Shown here: positions 35,732-43,607 of the stretch, in pieces | Position numbering within the stretch: position 1 is the first letter of the stretch | How the letters are laid out: every line of letters begins with the position of its first letter | Assembly: GCA_903828955.1 (NCBI GenBank) | Contig: CAIKOA010000006.1 | Span: forward strand, 1-64,000 | Source: an uncultured Microcaldota archaeon | GTDB lineage: Archaea; Micrarchaeota; Micrarchaeia; Anstonellales; Bilamarchaeaceae | Direction of reading: 5' to 3' | Length of the DNA stretch: 64,000 nucleotides | Program-made: the position numbers and the translations under genes | The notes under the pieces: generated by a model | Database searches by the model: none | The model's input: the letters and a program-made list of their open reading frames with translations, nothing else | What the model was told of the DNA's origin: nothing

Positions 35732-36949
35732 ATGAAAACTAAATGGGACTGCCTTTTCGCCCTTTTTGAACTCAAGGAGGCAAAATTAAGCGCAATCGCA
35801 AAAAAAGCCGGCACGTCAAACTCCAGCGCGCGGCAGAAACTAGTCTCCCTCATGAAGGATTCCCTAATCAGCGAAGAAAAGGAAACCTACCGGCCGACCA
35901 AGAACCCAAATTCCTGGAACGCCTTCAACATAATGAAATTCTGCAGGGCCAAAGGAATAAACTACAACCTCTTCCTGAATGAAGAGTTTGCAAAAATACT
36001 CGAAACCGGCTTAGGCAAAAACGAAGCCACATTGGAAGATTTCAAAGGAAGCCCCCAGACAACGAGAAAATACCTCGCCCACCTGTCACGCTTAAACCTG
36101 CTCTTCGTCATTTCAAAAAAACCGCTCAAAGTAAAATTCATAAACGACCCGGTGTTCAGCGAAGTGCTCGCTTTCTTCAAAATCCCGGAAAAACCCCAAA
36201 AAGAATCCAAAACCCCGCCGCAGGAATACCGGGAGATTGAAGCGCTGCTCAAAAAATTCAAAAGGGAAAAAACGAACCCGGGCCTCTCAGCAATGGAAGA
36301 AGAGCAAAAAATCGAATTCACCTCAGCCTCAACCCAATTGGAGGGGAATACGTTCACTTTGGAGGAATCGAAAGAGCTCCTCCTCCACGACATCATCCCC
36401 CCGGATAAAAAACTAAAGGAAGCCAACGAAGTGAAAAATTACTACGCCGCGGTCAATTACCTGTTCAACCACCTTGATGAGCCATTATCCATAGATTACG
36501 TCCTGGACCTGCACCGGATAGTGGTTTTCAACCTCGGAGTAAAAGAAGGGGTGAGGAACTCCCAGGTTTCAATACGGGGCAATCCTTTCTACAAGGTTTC
36601 TCCTTTCCCGGAGATTTTCCCGAAGCTGGATTCCCTCTGCAAAAAAATCAATGAATTCCTCAAAGAAAAAAGAACCGCCGGGGAAACAATCGAATTTGCA
36701 ACGTACGCCCATAACGAGTTCCAGCATATCCATCCATTTGAGGATGGGAACAGCCGCGTAACTCGCCTCCTCTGGAATTACGTTCTGATGCGAAACGGGT
36801 TCCCGCTTATCAATATCTACTCAAATGCGCGGGAAGAATACATTTCATTGACCAAACTTGCAAGGCAAAGGGACGATAAGAGATTGAATGCATTCCTTGC
36901 AAAAATAATCCAGAATAATTTGTATAAAATAATGCGCGCCCCAGGGTAG
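35732..36949 (+). CDS. Fic-domain protein with N-terminal winged helix
   Basis: 405 residues from ATG 35732. N-terminal winged-helix-like region (DCLFALFELKEAKLSAIAKKAGTSNSS...), then a Fic protein: the inhibitory motif S-T-Q-L-E-G-N in the N-terminal alpha helix and the active-site loop HPFEDGNSRVTRL with H334. The loop consensus is HxFx(D/E)GNGRxxR, so the second Gly is Ser here. Fic enzymes transfer AMP or other phosphate-containing groups to proteins; the intact inhibitory motif indicates autoinhibition. Monocistronic, with palindromes upstream. Could be self-regulated. Confidence 0.9.
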   Translation: MKTKWDCLFALFELKEAKLSAIAKKAGTSNSSARQKLVSLMKDSLISEEKETYRPTKNPNSWNAFNIMKFCRAKGINYNLFLNEEFAKILETGLGKNEATLEDFKGSPQTTRKYLAHLSRLNLLFVISKKPLKVKFINDPVFSEVLAFFKIPEKPQKESKTPPQEYREIEALLKKFKREKTNPGLSAMEEEQKIEFTSASTQLEGNTFTLEESKELLLHDIIPPDKKLKEANEVKNYYAAVNYLFNHLDEPLSIDYVLDLHRIVVFNLGVKEGVRNSQVSIRGNPFYKVSPFPEIFPKLDSLCKKINEFLKEKRTAGETIEFATYAHNEFQHIHPFEDGNSRVTRLLWNYVLMRNGFPLINIYSNAREEYISLTKLARQRDDKRLNAFLAKIIQNNLYKIMRAPG

Positions 36950-36997
36950 AACGGGCTCGCCAAACGCGCCATATACCAAACGCACTAAGCGCCCATT

Positions 36998-37390
36998 CTA
37001 CTTCTGCAGCATCTTAGGTATGTCCTCGCAATTCAATGCGAGTTTCATAAACCCAATCTCAGATAGCGATACCCATCTCCCAAGGGAATGCTCAGGCCCC
37101 AGAAAGAACTGGGAACCATTAACCTCTCCAGAGAACACCAGATAGACGGAGTGCTTCTCCACCCCATTCTTCTCATAAGTAGCAGAAGTAACCCCTAAGT
37201 ATTCGCAAGTAGTTGCAGAAAGCCCGGTCTCTTCCCGCAATTCCCTTTTCGCAGACACTTCTGGCATCTCGCCCCAGTCCACTCCGCCCCCGGGGAATTC
37301 CCACACCTCATTATCCTTTCTTTTAAGCAGCAGTACCTTTCCCTCAAAGAAAGGCACAAAGCAAGCGTTCAGTTCCTGTATTCTTTCCAT
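36998..37390 (-). CDS. NUDIX hydrolase
   Basis: 130 residues with a perfect Nudix box (G-x5-E-x7-REL-x-EE-x-GL: GGVDWGEMPEVSAK-RELREETGL). Preceded by VLLLKRKDNEVWEFPGGG, typical of MutT-like or ADP-ribose/nucleotide pyrophosphatases. The substrate cannot be told from sequence. 11 bp downstream of the lipoprotein gene. Confidence 0.92.
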   Translation of the reverse strand: MERIQELNACFVPFFEGKVLLLKRKDNEVWEFPGGGVDWGEMPEVSAKRELREETGLSATTCEYLGVTSATYEKNGVEKHSVYLVFSGEVNGSQFFLGPEHSLGRWVSLSEIGFMKLALNCEDIPKMLQK

Positions 37391-37401
37391 TATTATCCCC
37401 T

Positions 37402-37998
37402 TCAGCAGGCCCCGTTAGAGCACTGGCATATATACCCATAAGAGCGGTAGTTCCCATTCTCTGTGCAGAAGTATTCCTTCAGATTGTTCACATCTATGCA
37501 CGTATCCTCAAACGGATACTCATCCACAACGCTTCCATCCGTATAATGCTTTATGAGGTGGATTTTCCCCTTTTGGTACTTATTGTCCCCCCCATCCGAA
37601 TCTATGCACTCCGTATAATTGATCATGGGCGCGCAAACCCCGTTTGTGCACGCGCACTTCACCGCCTCGTGCATCAACGCCCCGCCTTCGCAATAATACT
37701 CATATAATGTATTGGAATCATAGCAGAAATCATCCTTCTCTTCCTTAACAACCCCATTCTCGGTAAGTTTGGCGGTCCCCTTTTTGCTGATTTCAAAACC
37801 AAAATCCGAATCGCTGCATTCTTCAATTACTGAAATCTGGTTTGGAGGAGTTTTAGGCTCCGGATTGGTATAAGTCGTAGGGGTTGCAGGAGGCTGGGAG
37901 GCATTCTTTGTAGTCGTGTCCCCTTCGTGCCCGTTCTTTTCCATGCACCCAAAAGAAAGAGCAAGCAGGATTCCAACTAATAGAAATTTCAGATCCAT
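37402..37998 (-). CDS. Lipoprotein with two cysteine-rich repeats
   Basis: 198 residues. Signal with lipobox LSFGC (Cys18), a Thr/Pro linker, then two ~65-residue repeats each of the pattern EC-x-DSD-x-G ... KG ... C-x-D-x3-L-x-EY-x-C ... C-x-C-x-NG-x-C (about 60-123 and 130-198). This repeat type is common in uncharacterised DPANN exported proteins, to my knowledge, with no assigned function. Six cysteines per repeat suggest disulfides. Confidence 0.85.
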   Translation of the reverse strand: MDLKFLLVGILLALSFGCMEKNGHEGDTTTKNASQPPATPTTYTNPEPKTPPNQISVIEECSDSDFGFEISKKGTAKLTENGVVKEEKDDFCYDSNTLYEYYCEGGALMHEAVKCACTNGVCAPMINYTECIDSDGGDNKYQKGKIHLIKHYTDGSVVDEYPFEDTCIDVNNLKEYFCTENGNYRSYGYICQCSNGAC

Positions 37999-38065
37999 AT
38001 GGTTCTCTTGTATGTAAATAATTAAAACAGCAGCGGCTATTTCCGGAACTCTGAAAAAAGAAATA

Positions 38066-38137
38066 TAGCCCCGCCCGGATTCGAACCGGGGTCAGAGGAT
38101 CCAGAGTCCCCTATCCTTGCCGCTAGACTACGGGGCT
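38066..38137 (-). tRNA. tRNA-Gln(CTG)
   Basis: 72 nt, acceptor AGCCCCG/CGGGGCT with A73. Anticodon stem GGGGA/TCCTC around loop CTCTGGA gives anticodon CTG. T arm ends GGTTCGAATCC. No intron. No gene lies in the 38138-38339 spacer. Confidence 0.92.
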
Positions 38138-38307
38138 ATGCAAACTTCTCAAGCCTGGCAAGCTTGCAGGGGTTATTAGAGCCGATTTCTTTATAATATT
38201 TTACCAAAGGCATTCCAGTCCGCCGCGCCCGTTTTTCCAATGCAACCAGTGGCGCCCGTTGCGCAGCGGAACAATCCCCTCAGAAGCACCCCATCCCCAA
38301 ACAAAAT

Positions 38308-38325
38308 GATTATTAACTATATATA
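38308..38325 (+). promoter_or_regulatory. TATA region of pilus locus
   Basis: gattattaactatatata just ahead of the KaiC-like ATG at 38340, predicting a leaderless start for the operon. Confidence 0.5.
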
Positions 38326-38339
38326 CAATTGGTATCCTT

Positions 38340-39083
38340 ATGGCAACTAAAAAAAAGATACCTTACATTCCAGCCAGCAAGATCGAAAGAGTGCCTAGCG
38401 GCATCCCGGGCCTCGACGGCATGATCTGCGGGGGCTTCGTGGAAAACAGCACCGTCCTAGTGCAGGGCGGAACCGGCTCAGGGAAAACCCTCCTCTGCCT
38501 CCAGTACCTCTGCAAAGGCGCCACTGATTATAATGAACCAGGGGTCTACATGAGCTTTGCGGAATCCGAGTCCCTCATATACCAGCACGGCGCGCAATTC
38601 GGCTGGGATTTTGAGAAGCTTGAAAAAGAGGGGAAGTTCAAGGTGATACGCTACCAGCCCCACGAAATCGTGAAAATCATAGATGAAGGAGGGGGCGTAA
38701 TCCGCGATACGGTCGAAGCAATGGGCGCAAAGCGGCTCGTAATAGATTCGCTGAGCGCATACGAGATGCTCTTTGAAAACAAATACCGGGCAAACGAATC
38801 CGTCCTCACCCTGCTTGAAATACTCCGCAAATGGAACACCACTTCTCTCGTCACTTCCGAGAAGGCGATAAGCCTGGCAAGGGGCGGGAAAGACCGGCTC
38901 GGCTTCCTCACCGACGGAATCGTCAATCTTTATTATCTGAGGTCGGGCATGCACCGCTTGCGCGCGGTTGAAATCCTCAAAATGAGGGACACGCAACACA
39001 GCGACGAGGTGCACATCTTCAATCTTGACCGCAATGGGCTTAGCGTTACCAAGAAGGTGGGAGATGTCCGCAAGCAGCAGTAA
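38340..39083 (+). CDS. KaiC/RadA-like ATPase at head of pilus locus
   Basis: 247 residues, a single KaiC domain: VPSGIPGLDGMICGGFVENSTVLVQGGTGSGKT (Walker A 43-50), RLVIDSLSAYE (Walker B near 131), then TSEKAISLARGGKDRLGFLTDGIVNLYYL. One KaiC domain next to a secretion ATPase and TadC proteins recalls ArlH (FlaH), the regulator of the archaellum motor ATPase, so a similar role in this filament is plausible (inference). The last 20 bp overlap the vWA gene, linking their expression. Confidence 0.88.
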   Translation: MATKKKIPYIPASKIERVPSGIPGLDGMICGGFVENSTVLVQGGTGSGKTLLCLQYLCKGATDYNEPGVYMSFAESESLIYQHGAQFGWDFEKLEKEGKFKVIRYQPHEIVKIIDEGGGVIRDTVEAMGAKRLVIDSLSAYEMLFENKYRANESVLTLLEILRKWNTTSLVTSEKAISLARGGKDRLGFLTDGIVNLYYLRSGMHRLRAVEILKMRDTQHSDEVHIFNLDRNGLSVTKKVGDVRKQQ

Positions 39084-41364
39084 AGCGCAGGCCAGCACGG
39101 AGTTTACCCTGATTCTCGGGGTTTCCCTAGTCGCAATAACGATCATAATAATCCTTGCCCAGCAGCAGGTAGCATTGGTGCAGAACCAGAAGGACACATC
39201 TGATACGCAGAACGCGATTCTGGACCTAAGTGCGGCAGCAAAAGAGGTATATGCCCAGGGGGAGGGCTCAAAGAAGCTTGTTTTCATCAGGCTGCCAAAC
39301 AGCTACGAGCCCGGCAATTCATATGTCGGCAATAAATCCATAGACATACGGGTCGCGGGCACCGACCATATCGCAATCGAGGACTTCAACGTCCACGGCT
39401 ACCTTCCGAATACGCCCGGCGCCCATCAGGTGTGGGTGGTCTCCGAAGGCAACCGGGTGCGAATAGGCCTTGCCATGATGGAGATGGACAGGAACAGGAT
39501 TTACGTCATAATGCCGAGCGATTCTTCGGCCTCCCAATCCTTCTCGGTGAAGAACATCTGGGGCAGGGGCATCAACATCACCAGCACCGCTTCCTGGTAC
39601 GCTTCGGACGTTTCGCTGGGCTGGTCGCCGCATTCATTCTCGCTCAGCCCCGGTGATTCCGAGGAAATCACCGCCAGCTTCGTCTCCAGCCCTTCTTCAG
39701 GCGGGACTTACCAGGGGGAACTTTCCCTCACTGCGAGCGACGGGGCTGGCTCATCTGAAACCACTTCGGTCCCGATAACGGTGGAGGTAATCCGCCCCGA
39801 GGAAGAGATCCCCAGTGAAGACACCCTCGGCCCCATAATAACCCTTATTTACCAGGACCCGGTCCCCGCGGTAAAGCTCAAGCCGCTCGTGATTCTTGCA
39901 ACCGCAACCGATTCCATGACCGGAAACAGCACAATTTCCGGATGCATCCTTGACGCGGACAATTCCGGCAACTGGAAGAACATGACCCCGGCGGATGGCG
40001 CATACGACAGCCCGACGGAAAACGCATATTACACCTATGCGGGCGGTTTTTCACTCGGCGGCCACACAATACGGGCCGCATGCACCGATTCGGCCGGCAA
40101 CACCGGCCCAACCGCGTACTATTATTTCAATGTGAGCGAAGCGGACCAGCTCGGCCCGATTGTTGTGGAGATGCAACACTCCGAATACCCCACGACGCTT
40201 TCCAATGTTTCTGTATGGGGGGTTGCGACCGATTCATACACGGGAAACAGCAACCTCGCCGGATGCAACTATAAATTGGACTCCGGGAACTGGCATGCGC
40301 TTTCCGCTTCCGACGGCGCATGGGATTCCCCGACCGAGAATTTCACCGCCAGCCTCGGCGCGCTTACGGTCGGCTACCACAATGTATATTACCAATGCAC
40401 CGATGTGATAGGCAACATCGGAGGGGTATACAACGACACCTTCGGGGTCGTGGATGTTGACCTGATGCTTGTCCTTGACCGCTCAGGCTCCATGGCCTGG
40501 AACGTGACCAACGCCACAAACGGAGCCGTGAATTCCACCTCCAGCACCGGCTGGTCCTGGGTAAAGAACATGACAGTTGCCGCAAAGAACGGGAACACTG
40601 CGAACCTTACCGTTGAATTGCGCTCGAGCGTGGCAAATTGCCTTTCGTCTTACGAGGCAAGGATAAACGGGGTGCCGGTCAGCAACGGAAGCACTAACTC
40701 TACATCAAGTTCATATGTAGCCCTCTATAGCTCCATAAACATTTCTTCAATCGAGCCGCCGTATACAGTCTCGCTCTGGCTGAAGCGAAACGCAACCTCC
40801 GGCTGCAGCGCATACACCCGCCTCCTTTCCGTCCAACAGCTCCCGGCAAAGATGTCCGCAGCCCAGAGCGCCGCAAAGACTTTCCTGGAGATATCCGGCC
40901 ACGCGACATACGCCGGGCTCGTTTCGTTCAGCACCACCTCGAATAAGGACAAGTCTATCGCGGAGATGACGCCTGCAAACCTCGCATCGCTGGAATCCGC
41001 AATCAATGGCCTTTCCGCCTCAGGAAGCACATGCATCGAGTGCGGGCTTGACAGCGCTGCGGATGAGCTGACCTCCTCAAGAGCCAGGCCGACAGCCAAC
41101 AAGGTCATAGTAATGCTCACGGACGGAGTCGGCAATTACGCCAAGGACGGCAGCTCATGCAGCACCCCCTCCTGCGGCATCGCCTGGTCGGTCGCCGCGG
41201 CGGAGTACTGCAGGGACCGCAACATCACCGTTTACACAATCGGGTTCGGGGACGATGTGAACGACGAGGAACTCACGGACATCGCCCTGCTCACGCACGG
41301 GGATTATTATTTCGCCCCGAATGTCGAAACCCTGAACGACATATTCATGAACATAGGAAGGTGA
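39064..41364 (+). CDS. vWA protein with class III pilin signal, candidate filament tip adhesin
   Basis: 766 residues from ATG 39064. N-terminus SSSKAQASTEFTLILGVSLVAITIII is a class III (type IV pilin-like) signal, so it should be cleaved by a prepilin peptidase and join a filament. Then a beta domain, two Ig-like repeats that share TDSMTGNS/TDSYTGNS and YDSPTEN/WDSPTEN, and a von Willebrand A domain with MIDAS D472-R-SGS. The vWA is interrupted right after DRSGSM by a ~112-residue, sequon-rich beta insertion, then resumes (MSAAQSAAKTFLEI ... LTDGVGN ... VYTIGFGDD). Pilus tip adhesins such as RrgA also carry insertions in a vWA domain. Confidence 0.88.
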   Translation: MSASSSKAQASTEFTLILGVSLVAITIIIILAQQQVALVQNQKDTSDTQNAILDLSAAAKEVYAQGEGSKKLVFIRLPNSYEPGNSYVGNKSIDIRVAGTDHIAIEDFNVHGYLPNTPGAHQVWVVSEGNRVRIGLAMMEMDRNRIYVIMPSDSSASQSFSVKNIWGRGINITSTASWYASDVSLGWSPHSFSLSPGDSEEITASFVSSPSSGGTYQGELSLTASDGAGSSETTSVPITVEVIRPEEEIPSEDTLGPIITLIYQDPVPAVKLKPLVILATATDSMTGNSTISGCILDADNSGNWKNMTPADGAYDSPTENAYYTYAGGFSLGGHTIRAACTDSAGNTGPTAYYYFNVSEADQLGPIVVEMQHSEYPTTLSNVSVWGVATDSYTGNSNLAGCNYKLDSGNWHALSASDGAWDSPTENFTASLGALTVGYHNVYYQCTDVIGNIGGVYNDTFGVVDVDLMLVLDRSGSMAWNVTNATNGAVNSTSSTGWSWVKNMTVAAKNGNTANLTVELRSSVANCLSSYEARINGVPVSNGSTNSTSSSYVALYSSINISSIEPPYTVSLWLKRNATSGCSAYTRLLSVQQLPAKMSAAQSAAKTFLEISGHATYAGLVSFSTTSNKDKSIAEMTPANLASLESAINGLSASGSTCIECGLDSAADELTSSRARPTANKVIVMLTDGVGNYAKDGSSCSTPSCGIAWSVAAAEYCRDRNITVYTIGFGDDVNDEELTDIALLTHGDYYFAPNVETLNDIFMNIGR

Positions 41365-41762
41365 TGGCGTTGTCCCATATGAGAGCGCAGGCATCCCTTG
41401 AATTCATGATTGTCTTCTCTGCCCTGCTGGCGATATTCTTAGTAGTGTTCGCGCTCTCTTTCGGGGGAAGTGGGAACTTGCTGCAAATCCAGGATTCGGC
41501 CGCATCACTGCGCAATGCCCAAACAATCGCCGCCGCGATAAACTACGTTTACCTTGCCGGGGACGGGGCGAGCTACAACCTTACCCTTTCGAATGTCCTG
41601 GAAGGGGAGAACCTCACGATCTCCGGCCAGACCGTGGCATCAAATCGGCGCAATGCATATTCCAGCGCTTCGCTTCTTGATGTAAAAATGGATTTCAGTT
41701 CCTTGGGGAGGGGAAGCGTAATACTGACAAACAGAGGGGGGGAAATAGATGCGGGCGGCTGA
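41364..41762 (+). CDS. Small pilin-like protein 1
   Basis: 132 residues from ATG 41364, overlapping the vWA stop by 1 base (TGATG). Class III signal MRAQASLEFMIVFSALLAIFLVVFALSF, then a short beta-rich mature part with sequons. Likely minor pilin of this locus. Confidence 0.85.
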   Translation: MALSHMRAQASLEFMIVFSALLAIFLVVFALSFGGSGNLLQIQDSAASLRNAQTIAAAINYVYLAGDGASYNLTLSNVLEGENLTISGQTVASNRRNAYSSASLLDVKMDFSSLGRGSVILTNRGGEIDAGG

Positions 41763-42297
41763 ATGCGCGAATAGGCGCCGCCGCGCATCTGCAAGGCGCG
41801 GCCAGATATGGTCAATGGACCTCACGATAGGGCTCGTCGCCCTCGCATTCATAATAATGCTTTTCATGCTCACATGGGACAATCTCTCGATGCGCTGGGG
41901 CTCGGCTTCCGAACACACCAGGATGGAGGCAAGCGCGTTCTTCGCAGCCGAATCCCTTGCCGCAACTCCGGGAGAGCCGGAAAGCTGGGAGATGCTTCCG
42001 CACATTGACGGGAATGTCAGCGCAATCGGGCTCGCAAACGGAAGGGACGAACTGAACAGGATGAAAATCGAGAAGCTCATTTCGGAGAATTCAACCAAGT
42101 ATTCGCTAATCAAGGAAAAGCTCGGGTTGCAGCGCTATGAGTTCGGCATGCGCATCACGAGCCTCACCGGGGAGCAAACCTACTACGAGTTCGGGCGCTT
42201 CTCTGGAGGCGCCCTCAAAAATTCACTCACTTTCGACCGCATGGGAATTCTTGATGGCGAGCCGGTAATAATGCACATGGAGGTGTGGAAAGGATGA
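41749..42297 (+). CDS. Small pilin-like protein 2
   Basis: 182 residues. Long basic leader (MRAAECANRRRRASARRGQ) then SMDLTIGLVALAFIIMLFMLTW, like a class III leader cut after RRG. Helical stalk and a small C-terminal domain (YYEFGRFSGGALKNSLTFDR). Overlaps the previous gene by 14 bp. Confidence 0.8.
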   Translation: MRAAECANRRRRASARRGQIWSMDLTIGLVALAFIIMLFMLTWDNLSMRWGSASEHTRMEASAFFAAESLAATPGEPESWEMLPHIDGNVSAIGLANGRDELNRMKIEKLISENSTKYSLIKEKLGLQRYEFGMRITSLTGEQTYYEFGRFSGGALKNSLTFDRMGILDGEPVIMHMEVWKG

Positions 42298-42701
42298 AGG
42301 GATTCGCGGTCACCCTGGATTCGGTCGTTGCGATATCGTTTTTCTTTTTCGCATTGGTGCTGATTGCAACCCAGACCTACGAGCCCCGCGCCCCCGGCGG
42401 GACATACCTCAAGCAGCTCACGCTCGACGTATTGACAGTTATGGAAAAAACAGGAAGGATGAACCAGGCGATTGAAGGCAACACCACCTCGATGCAGGAC
42501 ATCCTGGAGGCGACGCCGCACCTTGCATGCTTCAACATTTCCATATTGAATTCAACCGGGGAAACAGTGATAACTTCTGCAAAAAGCGGATGCAATGACA
42601 CCGAAGGGCTGGACATGCAGGTAGCGTACCGCCCATTGGTTTACAAGGAAGGGAAGTACGTCGCAAAGTGCGAATCCTGGTTCACGAAGGAGACAACTTA
42701 G
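42294..42701 (+). CDS. Small pilin-like protein 3
   Basis: 135 residues from ATG 42294 (4-bp overlap). Leader MKGFAVTLDSVVAISFFFFALVLIATQTY: the KG- before a hydrophobic helix with an early acidic residue resembles pilin processing sites, but it lacks the Q-x-S-x-E of class III leaders. Three cysteines in the mature part. Assigned mainly by context. Confidence 0.78.
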   Translation: MKGFAVTLDSVVAISFFFFALVLIATQTYEPRAPGGTYLKQLTLDVLTVMEKTGRMNQAIEGNTTSMQDILEATPHLACFNISILNSTGETVITSAKSGCNDTEGLDMQVAYRPLVYKEGKYVAKCESWFTKETT

Positions 42702-42745
42702 CGGAGGGATGGAAACAGGTGTTCACGCTTAAAAAAGGGGGGCAT

Positions 42746-43576
42746 ATGCGCGGTTTCATAATCACCATGCTTTCCGTAGGCCTCATATTGCTGCTGGTTA
42801 CGCTTGCATTGTCATTCCGCAACGCGCAATTAAGCACGGAAAGGGCGCTCCTCGAGCCGCTCCCCCTCATCTACGCATCAACCCTGGTTGACGACATCGC
42901 TTTCGAATTGAACTCAATCGTCGGGCCAGATATAACAATCAACGAGGCGAACAGCAGCATGGAAATCGGAATAAAGGACACCCTCCACGGAGTTAACCAT
43001 TCCGCGCAAATTTCCTCCTATAAATCATTCATCAGCGATGAAGTGGCCAGCATGGCGGCGAGCAACATAACCCTCAACCTCACCAACATGAGCAACGGGA
43101 TGGTGGCGGTTTTCATAAATGGGGATTACGAGTATTCCAACAACCACACCAGCAATGAATCGGTATTTACGCGCAAAGGCGGGACCGGAGCTACTTTATA
43201 TGAAATCAACCTCACCACCACCGCAGTCCGGGCGAACACCACGGACATGGAATTCGATACGGGCGGAACCCTCAACGTCACAATCCGCTATACCGACCTT
43301 AACGGGACCGTTATAGAGGAAGGGGCGGTTTTCCCAAATCACGCGCATCTTCTCCGGGTGGAGTATGCAAGCGGCAGCAGCCTCGAAGTTGAAGTGGGCC
43401 CGCAAAGCGGCAATGACGGCTCGCTGAGGATACAAAGCAAAGGAATCAGCACGGAGGTTTCCTGGGCGGCGGTTCTTCCCCCTATTAATGAAACCATGAA
43501 AATGGGGTATGAATACGACGCAACGATAGAATACGTGCAAGGAAAGGCGGCCAAGCGCTGCCGCATCGGGAAATAA
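42746..43576 (+). CDS. Pilin-like or filament-associated protein 4
   Basis: 276 residues from ATG 42746, which has a GGGGGG tract four bases ahead. MRGFIITMLSVGLILLLVTLALSF helix followed by an RTNAQ-like helical stalk and a beta-rich, sequon-rich domain. No class III consensus; grouped with the pilins by topology and position. 45-bp gap after protein 3 and no gap-spanning promoter seen. Confidence 0.78.
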   Translation: MRGFIITMLSVGLILLLVTLALSFRNAQLSTERALLEPLPLIYASTLVDDIAFELNSIVGPDITINEANSSMEIGIKDTLHGVNHSAQISSYKSFISDEVASMAASNITLNLTNMSNGMVAVFINGDYEYSNNHTSNESVFTRKGGTGATLYEINLTTTAVRANTTDMEFDTGGTLNVTIRYTDLNGTVIEEGAVFPNHAHLLRVEYASGSSLEVEVGPQSGNDGSLRIQSKGISTEVSWAAVLPPINETMKMGYEYDATIEYVQGKAAKRCRIGK

Positions 43577-43585
43577 TATTTAAAT
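43575..43585 (+). promoter_or_regulatory. Internal TATA box before pilus ATPase
   Basis: aatatttaaat centred 28 nt ahead of the ATG at 43608. Suggests the assembly machinery has its own leaderless transcript, separate from the pilin-like genes. Confidence 0.55.
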
Positions 43586-43607
43586 TGCATTGGAGAAGGG
43601 GTTGTGC

